The notes under the pieces are model-generated. The model did not search any database. It was not told where the DNA came from and saw nothing but the letters and a program-made list of their open reading frames with translations. From Hyphomicrobiales bacterium (GTDB taxonomy: Bacteria; Pseudomonadota; Alphaproteobacteria; Rhizobiales; Rhizobiaceae), in NCBI GenBank assembly GCA_900489925.1, contig UEHQ01000019.1:44190-108189 (forward strand): 64,000 nt of DNA, written 5' to 3'. How positions within the stretch are numbered: position 1 is the stretch's first letter; the number at the start of each line of letters is the position of its first letter. Shown here in pieces: positions 33,962 to 43,091 of this stretch. Both the position numbers and the translations under genes were made by a program.

Positions 33962-34219
33962 TCATCTTGCGCCGATCAGTTTCAGGGCCTGCTGCATGTC
34001 GGCATCACCCATGGCGCTGCCGCCTTTTGCGATGCAATCTTTGTGGGCTTCGTTTCGCAGCTTGGTAGCCTTGACCAGATCAGCCTTCGGTGCCGTTGCG
34101 GTCTTCGCTGCCGCATCAAACTCGGCAATGTCCTTCTTGCAGTCAGTCTTGGCATGGGATGGTGCGGCGCCTGCCAATGCGATCATGGCGATAACGACAG
34201 AGCTTAGAACGGTACGCAT
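33962..34219 (-). CDS. Small secreted Cys-pair protein, copy A
   Basis: An 85-aa protein with a signal peptide (1-~23, ending PSHAK) and a short helical mature domain starting TDCKKDIAEFDAAAKTAT and containing LRNEAHKDCIAKGG; two Cys could form a disulfide. The end (MGDADMQQALKLIG) resembles that of the protein at 48156 (TEAMQVMGK), with which it shares length, Cys spacing and helical pattern. The start at 34219 has GGAGGAAGTT in front. Function unknown; regulated by site 7. Confidence 0.8.
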   Translation of the reverse strand: MRTVLSSVVIAMIALAGAAPSHAKTDCKKDIAEFDAAAKTATAPKADLVKATKLRNEAHKDCIAKGGSAMGDADMQQALKLIGAR

Positions 34220-34299
34220 AACTTCCTCCATGTTTAACGGACGTCAACGCGTCCATCACACAAGTGTGCATCCGGAAGATCGCCACAACCTTTCTTGGG

Positions 34300-34316
34300 C
34301 AATACAAATCGGTAAG
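34300..34316 (-). promoter_or_regulatory. Regulon site 7, upstream of Cys-pair protein copy A
   Basis: On the minus strand CTTACCGATTTGTATTG, ending 80 nt before the start codon at 34219. Confidence 0.7.
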
Positions 34317-34331
34317 TAAGGCGAAAGCGCC

Positions 34332-34357
34332 AAGGGGCGGCGGCGGCGCCGCCCCTT
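34332..34357 (-). terminator. Hairpin after the iron-binding protein gene
   Basis: AAGGGGCGGC (34332-34341) and GCCGCCCCTT (34348-34357) form a very stable stem directly after the stop codon of the minus-strand gene at 34363. A T run is missing. Confidence 0.55.
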
Positions 34358-34362
34358 TGCAC

Positions 34363-35379
34363 TTAGAGCAACCCTGCGGCTGTCATCAACTCGACAGTCT
34401 TTTTGCTGTCGAGCGTGGACGCCTCGATCTTCGGAGCATTCAGGTCTTTGAGTGGAACAAGCTTTGGGTTGGACTCCCCAGAGATGGCGTACTCAAAGGA
34501 ATCGCCATCCTTGAGCACTGCCTGTCCGGCATTGCCAGTGATCCACTTCAGGAACGCCTGCGCTTCTTTCTGATGCTTGCTCGACTTCAAGACCCCACCG
34601 CCGGACACGCTGACGAATGCGCCCGGATCCTGGTTCTTGAAGTAGTGGAGTGCGACGTTCTTGCTGTTTTCACCTGTCTTGGCTTGATCGCCGAACCAGT
34701 AGTAGTGGTAGATGACCGCGCCTTCGATTTCGCCCGCGTTCACGGCCTTCATAGCAACGCTATTGCCCTTATAGGGCGTGACGTTGTCCTTCATGGCCTT
34801 CAGCCATGAACTGGTCGCTTCTTCGCCCTTCAACTGGAGGAGCGCACCAACGATGGCCTGGAAGTCGGCGCCAGCGGGGGAAGCGCCCCAACGACCCTTC
34901 CATGCCGGATCGGCGAGGTCGAGCATCGATTTGGGCAGCTTGTCTTCGGTGAGCTTGGTCTTGTCGTATGCGAAAACGGTCGTGCGAGCCGCAATTCCGG
35001 TCCACATACCGTCAGCGGCTCGATACTCCGCTGGAACCTGATCGAGAGTTTCCTTATCGACTGGAGCGAACAAGCCTGCGCCGTCGACCAGCGCCATGGC
35101 GGGAGAGTTCTCCGTCAAGAAAACGTCCGCCGGGGAATTGGCGCCCTCCTGGATGAGCTGGTTAGCGAACTGCGTGTCGCCTCCTTTGCGCACGGTGACC
35201 TTAATCCCGGTTTCCTTTGTGAAGCCTTCGACCCATGCGGTCGCGAGGCTCTCGTGCTGCGCGTTGTAGACGACGATACCTTCGGAGCCCTGAGCTGAAA
35301 CGATGGTCGTGGAAACGAGTGTGGAGGATGCAGCAAGTAGAGCCGCGAAAACGCATCTGCGGGCATTTGTTGTGGTCAT
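34363..35379 (-). CDS. Iron(III)-type ABC importer periplasmic binding protein (FbpA/AfuA-like), copy 1
   Basis: A 338-aa protein with a signal peptide (1-~29, ending VSAQG). GIVVYNAQHESLATAWVEGFTKETGIKV is the start of the FbpA-type fold, and VIYHYYWFGDQAK contains the consecutive tyrosines that bind ferric iron in FbpA. It would capture Fe3+ in the periplasm for the importer encoded at 36664-40490, or another carrier. It is transcribed away from the RpiR regulator, with 299 nt between them. Confidence 0.88.
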   Translation of the reverse strand: MTTTNARRCVFAALLAASSTLVSTTIVSAQGSEGIVVYNAQHESLATAWVEGFTKETGIKVTVRKGGDTQFANQLIQEGANSPADVFLTENSPAMALVDGAGLFAPVDKETLDQVPAEYRAADGMWTGIAARTTVFAYDKTKLTEDKLPKSMLDLADPAWKGRWGASPAGADFQAIVGALLQLKGEEATSSWLKAMKDNVTPYKGNSVAMKAVNAGEIEGAVIYHYYWFGDQAKTGENSKNVALHYFKNQDPGAFVSVSGGGVLKSSKHQKEAQAFLKWITGNAGQAVLKDGDSFEYAISGESNPKLVPLKDLNAPKIEASTLDSKKTVELMTAAGLL

Positions 35380-35678
35380 GGAACCCTCTCGTGGTAGGCG
35401 CCGGTAAGGTAGGGCGCGGGGTCATTTATTTTTTGCTGATTATAGAAGTCAAGTTTGTTTTTTGGCTTCGAGGACGACGATCTCGGATCGGAGTCGCGAT
35501 GGCCCTCGGCCAGATCGACACATGGTTCGAATTTATAATGTATAAACTTCAATATGATGGATGAAATTTAGGGTGCTGCTGGGAAGGCGACATCGGCATT
35601 CGTATATCTGTCATCTTTATGAAATAAATATTTCTTCCAAGTGATGGCGTAGCAAATACTACAGAGGTTGCCGAGCTA
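35380..35678. promoter_or_regulatory. Divergent control region of the iron import cluster
   Basis: This very AT-rich gap contains two palindromes: TTTATAATGTATAAA at 35532-35546 (6-bp arms) and TGAAATAAATATTTCT at 35620-35635 (GAAAT/ATTTC arms). The second resembles the operator style of RpiR-family regulators and lies 43 nt before the RpiR gene, so autoregulation is likely. I see no clear Fur, RirA or Irr box. Confidence 0.5.
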
Positions 35679-36560
35679 ATGACCGATATCCAGACCATCG
35701 ACGACCGGATTGAAGCAGCGTTGCCGTCAATGCCACCTGCAGAGCAGCGGATGGCATCCTATTTCAGGGCACAGAAAGAATCGGTGCTTCTGAACTCGGC
35801 TGCGGAAATCGCGCAACGTGCAGGGACCAGCGATGCGACCGTCGTTCGAACAGCACGGTCACTCGGCTACGATGGGCTCCTCGAACTGCGCAAGGCAATC
35901 CTTTCGGATCTCACAAGTGTTGGTCCCGAAGGGCGGATGAGTAGGACGCTGGAAGACGTGGGGCAGGACGCGGACGGTCCGCTGGGACACGTACTAAAGG
36001 TCCATCGCGAGAACCTAGAAGTGATGTCATCGCCAAGCTTTGCGGCGGCATACGGAAACGCTGTTGATCTCCTGTTCTCCGCTCGGAGTCGCCTCGTGTT
36101 CGGGATTGGGCCCTCCGGCAGCCTAGCTGAGTACGCTGCATTGCAATTCAACAGGTTGGGTCTGCGATCTACGGCGATGTCGAACAGCGGTGTCGCTCTG
36201 GCGGACAAATTGATGGAAGTCGAATGTGAAGATGTCATCATCCTGATCGCCTACGCACCGATGTATCGGGAAGTGGAGGTCGTCCTCGATTGCGCTACCC
36301 GGGCTGGCGCAAAGGTGGTTCACGTCGGCGATAGCCTTGGACCGCTCATTCGAAGGCGAGTGGCCGAGGTACTTCCCGTTCCGCGTGGACGGGCGGATCA
36401 CTTGTCGCTTCATGCGGGGACGATGCTGTTGATCGAAGCTATGGTTGTCGGTCTGGCAGCCAAGGACCGTGACAAGGCAATTTCATCGCTTGGCAAGCTT
36501 GGGACACTACGCGGGGATATCGATAAACTCTGGCGCCGTCGCGGTGTTCGCGAGAAATAA
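35679..36560 (+). CDS. RpiR-family transcriptional regulator (HTH plus SIS domain)
   Basis: A 293-aa protein: HTH_6 domain at ~1-80 (MPPAEQRMASYFRAQ, EIAQRAGTSDATVVRTARSLGYDG) and a SIS sugar-phosphate binding domain at ~125-265 (LVFGIGPSGSLAEYAALQFNRLG, DVIILIAYAPMYREVEVVLDCATRAGAKVVHVGDS). RpiR proteins usually sense phosphosugars. Here it sits between two iron-type binding protein genes, the second of which is 103 nt downstream, so it may govern the cluster. Confidence 0.9.
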   Translation: MTDIQTIDDRIEAALPSMPPAEQRMASYFRAQKESVLLNSAAEIAQRAGTSDATVVRTARSLGYDGLLELRKAILSDLTSVGPEGRMSRTLEDVGQDADGPLGHVLKVHRENLEVMSSPSFAAAYGNAVDLLFSARSRLVFGIGPSGSLAEYAALQFNRLGLRSTAMSNSGVALADKLMEVECEDVIILIAYAPMYREVEVVLDCATRAGAKVVHVGDSLGPLIRRRVAEVLPVPRGRADHLSLHAGTMLLIEAMVVGLAAKDRDKAISSLGKLGTLRGDIDKLWRRRGVREK

Positions 36561-36663
36561 TATTAATAAAATCAAGTCGATGTAATATTGATGAAACATT
36601 AATGTGAGACAATTGCGGTGCATTCTTTGCCCCCAAACGTGGAAACATTAAGAGGTTACTATC

Positions 36664-37665
36664 GTGAACAGATATATTCTTTCGGGTGTCCTGTCAGCAT
36701 GTCTGGTAGGGTCGAGTTTCTACGCCTACGCAGGTGAAAATCTCGTGGTGTATTCGGCGCTTGATACTGTGGATGCTGCCACTAAGGCGTTCACCCAAAA
36801 GTCCGGGTTGAAGGTCGACTTGGTTCGCCTGTCGACTGGCGAGCTTCTGGGTAAGGTCGCTGCTGAAGGCGACAATCCGCAGTTCGACGTGCTTTGGGTG
36901 GAGGGTTCTGCCGTAATGAACCGTCTCGCCGAGCAAGGAATATTGAAGCCGGAACCTGGGCTTGCTTCCAAGGTCGAGTACACCGATCTCGGTAAGCGAC
37001 TGATCCCGCAGAACGAGGCCTATTTTCCTGTTACCGTTTCAACGACGGCGATAGCGCTTAACACTAAGAAGTTGGGTCAGGTCGATGAACCCAAGAGCTG
37101 GAGCGAACTGGAGAAGTTCGCGGGCAAGGTTGCCGCCAAGGACCCCAATCTTTCCGGTCCGGCTTTCCAGTGGCTCGCGGGGTACTTCGAGGACAAAGGC
37201 GTCGAAGTCGGAAAAGACGAGCTGTCCAAGATCCTGACCAACAAGGCGATCAGCGGCATCCCAAGCGGTGGCGCCGTGAACAAGGCGCTGATCACAGGCG
37301 ACGCCAGCCTGGCGATCCAACAGGATACTTCGATCTATGCTCTAATGGACAAGAAGGAACCCGTCTCTATCGTCTATCCCTCCGAGGGTGTTGTCGCCAT
37401 TCCGTCGAGCGCGGGCATCGCGAAGACGTCGACGCATGAGCAGGAGGCCAAGGCCTTCATCCAGTTCCTCCTCTCCAAGGAAGGGGAAGAAGCGATGCTG
37501 ACCACCGAGGGCGGCGACGGCTTCTTCGCGCCAGTCATCGAAGGGGTCAAGGGGAAGGGTGCTCGAGTTGACAACACGTCGAGCTGGCACATCCTCGACG
37601 ACAAGGTAGCTGCCGCGAACGAAACGGAATGGAAGCAGTGGTTCCGGGACCAGTTCGTCCCCTGA
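36664..37665 (+). CDS. Iron(III)-type ABC importer periplasmic binding protein, copy 2
   Basis: A 333-aa protein with a signal peptide (1-~23, ending AYAGE) and the ENLVVYSALDTVDAATKAFTQKSGLKV start of the Fbp-type fold. The region that carries the tyrosine pair in copy 1 reads IQQDTSIYALMDKKEP here, so the iron-binding tyrosines are not conserved and the ligand could differ. It is the first gene of the importer operon and is separated from the permease by a strong hairpin. Confidence 0.85.
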   Translation: MNRYILSGVLSACLVGSSFYAYAGENLVVYSALDTVDAATKAFTQKSGLKVDLVRLSTGELLGKVAAEGDNPQFDVLWVEGSAVMNRLAEQGILKPEPGLASKVEYTDLGKRLIPQNEAYFPVTVSTTAIALNTKKLGQVDEPKSWSELEKFAGKVAAKDPNLSGPAFQWLAGYFEDKGVEVGKDELSKILTNKAISGIPSGGAVNKALITGDASLAIQQDTSIYALMDKKEPVSIVYPSEGVVAIPSSAGIAKTSTHEQEAKAFIQFLLSKEGEEAMLTTEGGDGFFAPVIEGVKGKGARVDNTSSWHILDDKVAAANETEWKQWFRDQFVP

Positions 37666-37671
37666 GTGTCC

Positions 37672-37699
37672 GGCGGCACGGCGCATGTGCCGTGCCGCC
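37672..37699 (+). promoter_or_regulatory. Intercistronic hairpin between binding protein and permease genes
   Basis: GGCGGCACGG (37672-37681) and CCGTGCCGCC (37690-37699) form a perfect 10-bp stem with an 8-nt loop, 7 nt after the stop codon, without a T run. Such hairpins in ABC operons typically stabilise the binding-protein transcript and reduce downstream expression. Confidence 0.65.
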
Positions 37700-37728
37700 A
37701 CAACCCCGCATTTCAGAATGGTGTAGCG

Positions 37729-39443
37729 ATGACCATCGCACTCAAATCCACCCGAACGACTTGGCGCGCAAGCGTCTTGCCTCTGTGGGCCGTCGCGTTT
37801 GTTCTAATTGGACTACCGCTGCTGCTGGTTCTGTCGCAGGCGGCGATGCCGCGCCTCTTCGAGCCGGGCCATCCGTCGGCCGCGCCCAGTCTAGCCGCGC
37901 TATCGCGGCTAGTGATTTCTCCGCGCCTCTTCAGGGGGGCACTCAACACTGTGGCCCTTGGTCTGGTCGGCGCCGTCGTTTCCACCGCTCTAGGAACAGC
38001 AGTCGCGCTGCTGCTGACTTTGACCGATATGCCAGCGCGAAAGATCTGGGCGGCGTTGCCGTGGGTGGTGTTCGCGACGCCCAGCTATCTCAAGGGGTTG
38101 GCTTGGGTTCTTCTCATGTCGCCAGGCGGGTACTTGGTCTATCTCGGTGTCTTTTCCCAGGAGAGCGTTTCGAGCTTTTTCGGGCCGCTGGGTCTTCTGA
38201 CGGTGATGGCCTTCGCTCTATTTCCGGTTCCGTACTTCATCGTACGTTCGCGTCTGCAGGGGCTCGGTGGCGAGTACGTGGATGCAGCAAGAATGGCATC
38301 GGCAAAGCCGATGCAGACCCTGCGACGTATAATCCTCCCAATGCTGTTACCAGCTATCGGACTTTCTCTCCTGACGACGTTCGCTGAAATCGTTGGCGAC
38401 TTCGGGATGGCGAACACCATCGCCCGTTCGATGAACCTAGGACTTTTAACCTATAACATCTATGCGGCGACCGCGAGTTTTCCAGTCGACTTCGCCGCCG
38501 CAGGTGCCCAAGCTTTACTCCTGGTCGTGCTCGTCACCGGATCTGTTGCCGTCACCGCTATAAGCGGTGCGCAGCGCGAGACCCGTTTTGTGTCGGGGCG
38601 CAGCCGGGTATTTGTCCGCTATCGCCTAGGTCGATGGACACCCATTGCTCTGATGCTGATCGCTCTTCTGGCGGCGGGGGCGGCAGTGATGCCATTGTTC
38701 GCAGTGACCATGCGAGCTTTCACCTCGACACTAGCCGATGCCTTGGCTCCTTCCAACTTCACGACGGCTGCGTTCCGTGCTGTGTTCGATACAACGGATG
38801 TCGCCGGACAGGCGCTCATTTCCAGCTTCGTCTATGCCTTTGCTGCCTCCATCGTGACCGTTGCGTTTGCAACCCTGTTTGCATTCCGCATTTCCTTAGG
38901 TTCGTCCCTGCTTCGGACCTTTGCGGCAGCGGCAGCGATGGTTACGGTCGCCATCCCGGGCATAATTCTCGCGTTTGGCTACATCCTTCTATACAATCGC
39001 TTGCCTGGCTTCCGTGAAACGGGTCTTTATGGCAGCCGACTGCTTCTTGTCATAGGCTATGCCGCCGCTGCGCTGCCATACTGCCTTATATTCCTGTGGG
39101 CGGCGCTTGACCGTCTGGGTAGTTCGTTGGGGGATGCCTCACGTCTAGCAGGGGCCACACCCACAAGACATCTTAAGTCGATTGTCATCCCCCTGGTCCG
39201 CCGAGCGATCATCGCAGCGTTTGGTGTGACGATGATGCGCTCTGTCTTTGAGCTTCCGATGTCACAGTTCCTGATGCCGACGTCCGGTCCGGCGCTGCCC
39301 GCTCTCATCGTGAATGACTTCACACAAGACAGGGATGCGGTGGCGTGTGCCTTGGCATTAACCGCGATGGCAGCTGTGGTCGTGGTTGTCGGGGCCGCCG
39401 CCTTGGCGCGGAAACTATGCAAAAATGAAATGGAGATGCAGTC

Positions 39444-39447
<4 letters not shown>
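37729..39447 (+). CDS. Iron(III)-type ABC importer permease, fused two-domain (FbpB-like)
   Basis: A 572-aa membrane protein with two homologous halves of about six helices each. Both halves carry the cytoplasmic EAA loop (EYVDAARMASAKPMQTLRRIILPMLLP around residue 185 and SLGDASRLAGATPTRHLKSIVIPL around 485). Two fused BPD_transp_1 domains are characteristic of FbpB/AfuB iron permeases. The start at 37729 fits the short N-terminal tail. The stop overlaps the ATPase ATG by 4 nt. Confidence 0.9.
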
Positions 39448-40490
<1,043 letters not shown>

Positions 40491-40519
40491 ATTCAAATTG
40501 ATGCAAAGTGGAAAAAGAA

Positions 40520-41269
40520 ATGACAACCATCACAAGCATAGCGTCGACTGTCAGCGCCGCCTTTCTCGGCTCGCTCGTTGAAGTGGTCGAGGCCTTTACG
40601 ATCATACTCGCCGTCGGTGTAACGCAGAGCTGGCGGCCAGCGTTCATCGGTACGGGACTCGCGCTGGCAATCCTTGCCGTCCTGGTGATCGCGCTCGGGC
40701 CACTTCTCGGGCTCATCCCCATTGAGTTGATGCAGTTCGTAATCGGGACGCTGCTCATCCTCTTCGGACTTCGGTGGCTCCGCAAAGCCATTCTCCGTGC
40801 GTCCGGTTACATCGCATTGCACGACGAGGAGAAGGCTTTCGCAAAGGAGACGGAAAGCCTACGCAACCAGGCTGCTGACAAGCGCGCAAATTTCCTGGCA
40901 GGTGTCGCCGCATTCAAGGCGGTGCTCCTGGAAGGCATAGAGGTTGTCTTCATCGTAATCGCCACAGGCGCAGGGCAAGGCATGATGATCTACGCCAGCA
41001 TCGGTGCGGCAGCAGCCTGCCTGCTTGTGCTTATCGTCGGCTTGTTTGTGCACAAGCCACTGTCTTCTGTTCCGGAAAACAGCCTGAAGTTCGTGGTCGG
41101 CCTGCTTCTCAGCGCCTTCGGCATCTTCTGGGTGGGCGAGGGAGTTGGTGCGGACTGGCCCGGGGCCGATCTGTCGTTGATTCCGATCTTCGGTGCGCTT
41201 GTTGCGTTCTCTTGGCTCGCTGTCAGAGGTCTTCGCCAGTTTAACAACACTCATGCAAGGATGGCATGA
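40520..41269 (+). CDS. Two-repeat integral membrane protein (COG4280-like), candidate cation carrier
   Basis: A 249-aa protein with about seven hydrophobic segments. Two related acidic motifs occur: FLGSLVEVVEAFTIILAVG (residues ~14-32) and VLLEGIEVVFIVIATGAGQ (~135-150). Duplicated membrane-embedded E-x-x-E patterns recall UPF0016/GDT1 and Ftr1-type metal carriers, though it is not clearly either. It lies 29 nt after the Fe importer ATPase and overlaps the next small gene, so a role in metal transport is a reasonable inference. The ATG at 40520 is preferred over GTG 40508. Confidence 0.7.
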   Translation: MTTITSIASTVSAAFLGSLVEVVEAFTIILAVGVTQSWRPAFIGTGLALAILAVLVIALGPLLGLIPIELMQFVIGTLLILFGLRWLRKAILRASGYIALHDEEKAFAKETESLRNQAADKRANFLAGVAAFKAVLLEGIEVVFIVIATGAGQGMMIYASIGAAAACLLVLIVGLFVHKPLSSVPENSLKFVVGLLLSAFGIFWVGEGVGADWPGADLSLIPIFGALVAFSWLAVRGLRQFNNTHARMA

Positions 41270-41493
41270 CCATGAACATAATCAAGATCGCATTCCAAGA
41301 ACTCGTCGGTATGTTCATCGACGACGGCGCGCTAGCGCTCTTTGCCCTCGGGCTCATTTTCCTAGTGGGAGCGGGCGTCAGGTACGGGCATCTCAACGGT
41401 CTCGTTGGTGGCGTCGTGCTTCTGATAGGCTGCATACTGATCCTGTCAGAGAGCGTGTGGCGTGCAGCGCGGAATTCTGGCAAAGGCAGTTAA
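41266..41493 (+). CDS. Small two-helix membrane protein, partner of the upstream carrier
   Basis: A 75-aa protein with two hydrophobic segments (~17-37 and ~43-62) separated by a short RYGH loop. Its ATG overlaps the stop of the upstream gene, so the two are translationally coupled and are likely subunits of the same complex. No known family recognised. Confidence 0.7.
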   Translation: MTMNIIKIAFQELVGMFIDDGALALFALGLIFLVGAGVRYGHLNGLVGGVVLLIGCILILSESVWRAARNSGKGS

Positions 41494-41550
41494 CGAAGCT
41501 CTTGCCGAAGGCAACCGAACGGCGTCCGTCACCCGCGGACGCCGTTTCCC

Positions 41551-42141
41551 CTAGTGCACGAGAAACCGGACTGTCCCGTACACAGCAAGGATGACAAGTG
41601 CGCCTGCAACGACGATGTAGGTAAGGCGGTGTTCAATGAACTGGCGGATGGGCGCGCCGTAGCTGCGCAGAAGCCAAGCTAGCGCGTAGAAGCGGGCCCC
41701 GCGAGCGGCGATTGCCGAGGCCACGAAGAGCCACAAGTTCACGTGGATGACACCGGAAAGGATGGTGACGACCTTCATCGGCGGGACATGGGCAAGCCCG
41801 GATGTAACCAAGAGCAGTAGCACCGTTTCATAGGTGACGTGGCTGCGCATGTTTTCGAACGTTGCGAGTTTGCCCGTCCACTGCAACAGAGGTTTGGCGA
41901 TCGTTTCGTACGCAAAGTAACCTAACATCCAGCCCGCAATGCCACCCAGCACTGAGGCTACCGTCGCGATGAAGGCATATCGGTATGCACGATCACGCCT
42001 TGCAAGAGCCATTGGCAGGAATAGGACGTCGGCCGGGATGAAAAAAGCGGAACTCTCGATGAAAGCGAGGACGCCGAGCCAAGTCTCCGCCGACTTGCGT
42101 TCTGCCAGGGACATCGTCCAGGCATAGGTCTTTTCGAACAT
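41551..42141 (-). CDS. DedA/YqaA-like membrane protein
   Basis: A 196-aa protein with about five membrane segments. FIESSAFFIPADVLFLPMALARRDRAYRYAFIATVASVLGGIAGWMLGYFAYE is characteristic of the SNARE-associated (DedA/YqaA) family, with the re-entrant loop and the glycine-rich second helix. Family members act in lipid flipping and envelope homeostasis. The start at 42141 (MFEKTYAWTMSLAERKSA) matches family N-termini; the frame before it is not coding-like. It follows the 98-aa gene at 42173 by 31 nt and probably forms an operon with it. Confidence 0.85.
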   Translation of the reverse strand: MFEKTYAWTMSLAERKSAETWLGVLAFIESSAFFIPADVLFLPMALARRDRAYRYAFIATVASVLGGIAGWMLGYFAYETIAKPLLQWTGKLATFENMRSHVTYETVLLLLVTSGLAHVPPMKVVTILSGVIHVNLWLFVASAIAARGARFYALAWLLRSYGAPIRQFIEHRLTYIVVAGALVILAVYGTVRFLVH

Positions 42142-42172
42142 GGTTTTGAATCTCAATCGAGTCGTATCGGTC

Positions 42173-42469
42173 TCAGGCCGTGCCGGGTTTTGGCAGGAGC
42201 ATGCGGACCAACCTCTGGAGCAGATCTGGCCGTCTCGGGAGCCCAAACTGCTTGCGGGCATGATCCGTTAGCGACAGGTAATAGCAATCGGCCGGATCCA
42301 CGACACCTGGCCCAGTGTTACACTCGATGAATCCTTGTTCTATGGCGTGTTGCAGAAGCTCAAGTTCGGCCTCGGCGAATGCCGTGTCAGGGACCATCCA
42401 GCATCCGTCGGAGCTTTCGGCGCAGCGATAGTGGATTTCGAGCAAGAGTGGAAACAGGGGAAGTGTCAT
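42173..42469 (-). CDS. Hypothetical 98-aa protein
   Basis: A 98-aa soluble protein with a winged-helix-like pattern (AEAELELLQHAIEQGFIECNTG, then YLSLTDHARKQFGLP) that resembles a small DNA-binding or adaptor domain without a clear family. It is upstream of the DedA-like gene in the same direction. Function unknown. Confidence 0.65.
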   Translation of the reverse strand: MTLPLFPLLLEIHYRCAESSDGCWMVPDTAFAEAELELLQHAIEQGFIECNTGPGVVDPADCYYLSLTDHARKQFGLPRRPDLLQRLVRMLLPKPGTA

Positions 42470-42497
42470 TTGCGATGTCCGCGTGAGGAGGATCGTA

Positions 42498-42528
42498 AGC
42501 GACCGCGAGTCCGTTGTCCGCGGTCGCT
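42498..42528 (-). terminator. Hairpin after the PepSY gene
   Basis: AGCGACCGCG (42498-42507) and CGCGGTCGCT (42519-42528) form a 10-bp stem just past the stop codon of the minus-strand PepSY gene. The T run is short, so efficiency is uncertain. Confidence 0.6.
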
Positions 42529-42538
42529 CAGACGGGAG

Positions 42539-42898
42539 TTATTCGACGTCTTCGCCGCCGTTGTCTTGTTGATCAGACACTGTGGCTGCCTCACCAGTGA
42601 CACCGTCCACGGCCACCGTCTGTGACCCCTTTTCTGTCATCAGTTCGATCTCGAAGGCTGCACTCGCCTGCTCATTGTCGAGCGCGGCATTGACCGCCTT
42701 GCCACCAAACTTTCTTTCCGCCGCATCGACGGCTTGCGAAAGGCTGATCTTTGCTCCCGAAAGTTTCGAGTATTCAGCGGCATCGTCCTTGGCGTTTTGC
42801 TGCTCAGCCGCCTGGCTGTGCATTGGAATGGCGAGTCCGATGGCACTTGCAGCGAGCGTTGCTGCTATGGCGGCTTTGAGAGAGCGATAACGCTTCAT
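42539..42898 (-). CDS. PepSY-domain periplasmic protein
   Basis: A 119-aa protein with a signal peptide (1-~31, ending HSQAAEQ) and a PepSY domain (KISLSQAVDAAERKFGGKAVNAALDNEQASAAFEIELMTEKGSQTVAVDGVTGEA) followed by an acidic tail. PepSY domains inhibit proteases or modulate sensor kinases in the periplasm; small PepSY proteins controlled by two-component systems are a common feedback device. It is divergent from the GT25 gene, with two regulon sites in the shared gap. Confidence 0.85.
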   Translation of the reverse strand: MKRYRSLKAAIAATLAASAIGLAIPMHSQAAEQQNAKDDAAEYSKLSGAKISLSQAVDAAERKFGGKAVNAALDNEQASAAFEIELMTEKGSQTVAVDGVTGEAATVSDQQDNGGEDVE

Positions 42899-42974
42899 CT
42901 TCTTCTCCTTATGGTGCCCGTCATTGGGACGGGAAGGAGACTGCATCGCGGAGTTTGAGGTTTCCTGTCCGCGA

Positions 42975-42991
42975 CTTTACAGATTGGTAAG
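42975..42991 (-). promoter_or_regulatory. Regulon site 8, upstream of the PepSY gene
   Basis: On the minus strand CTTACCAATCTGTAAAG, ending 76 nt before the start codon. TTAC-N6-GTAA makes it the most symmetric member of the set. Confidence 0.7.
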
Positions 42992-43006
42992 CAAGGGAGT
43001 CCTGAC

Positions 43007-43023
43007 TTTACAAATCCGTATGG
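43007..43023 (+). promoter_or_regulatory. Regulon site 4, upstream of the GT25 gene
   Basis: TTTACAAATCCGTATGG, ending 68 nt before the start codon; GTGAGG follows after 16 nt. Together with site 8 it lies in the divergent PepSY/GT25 gap. Confidence 0.75.
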
Positions 43024-43091
43024 ACGCAGACAGGAACAGGTGAGGTTTGAGGCGCAGGTTCATCGTGTGAATTCTTCGCTTCGAGGTCCAA

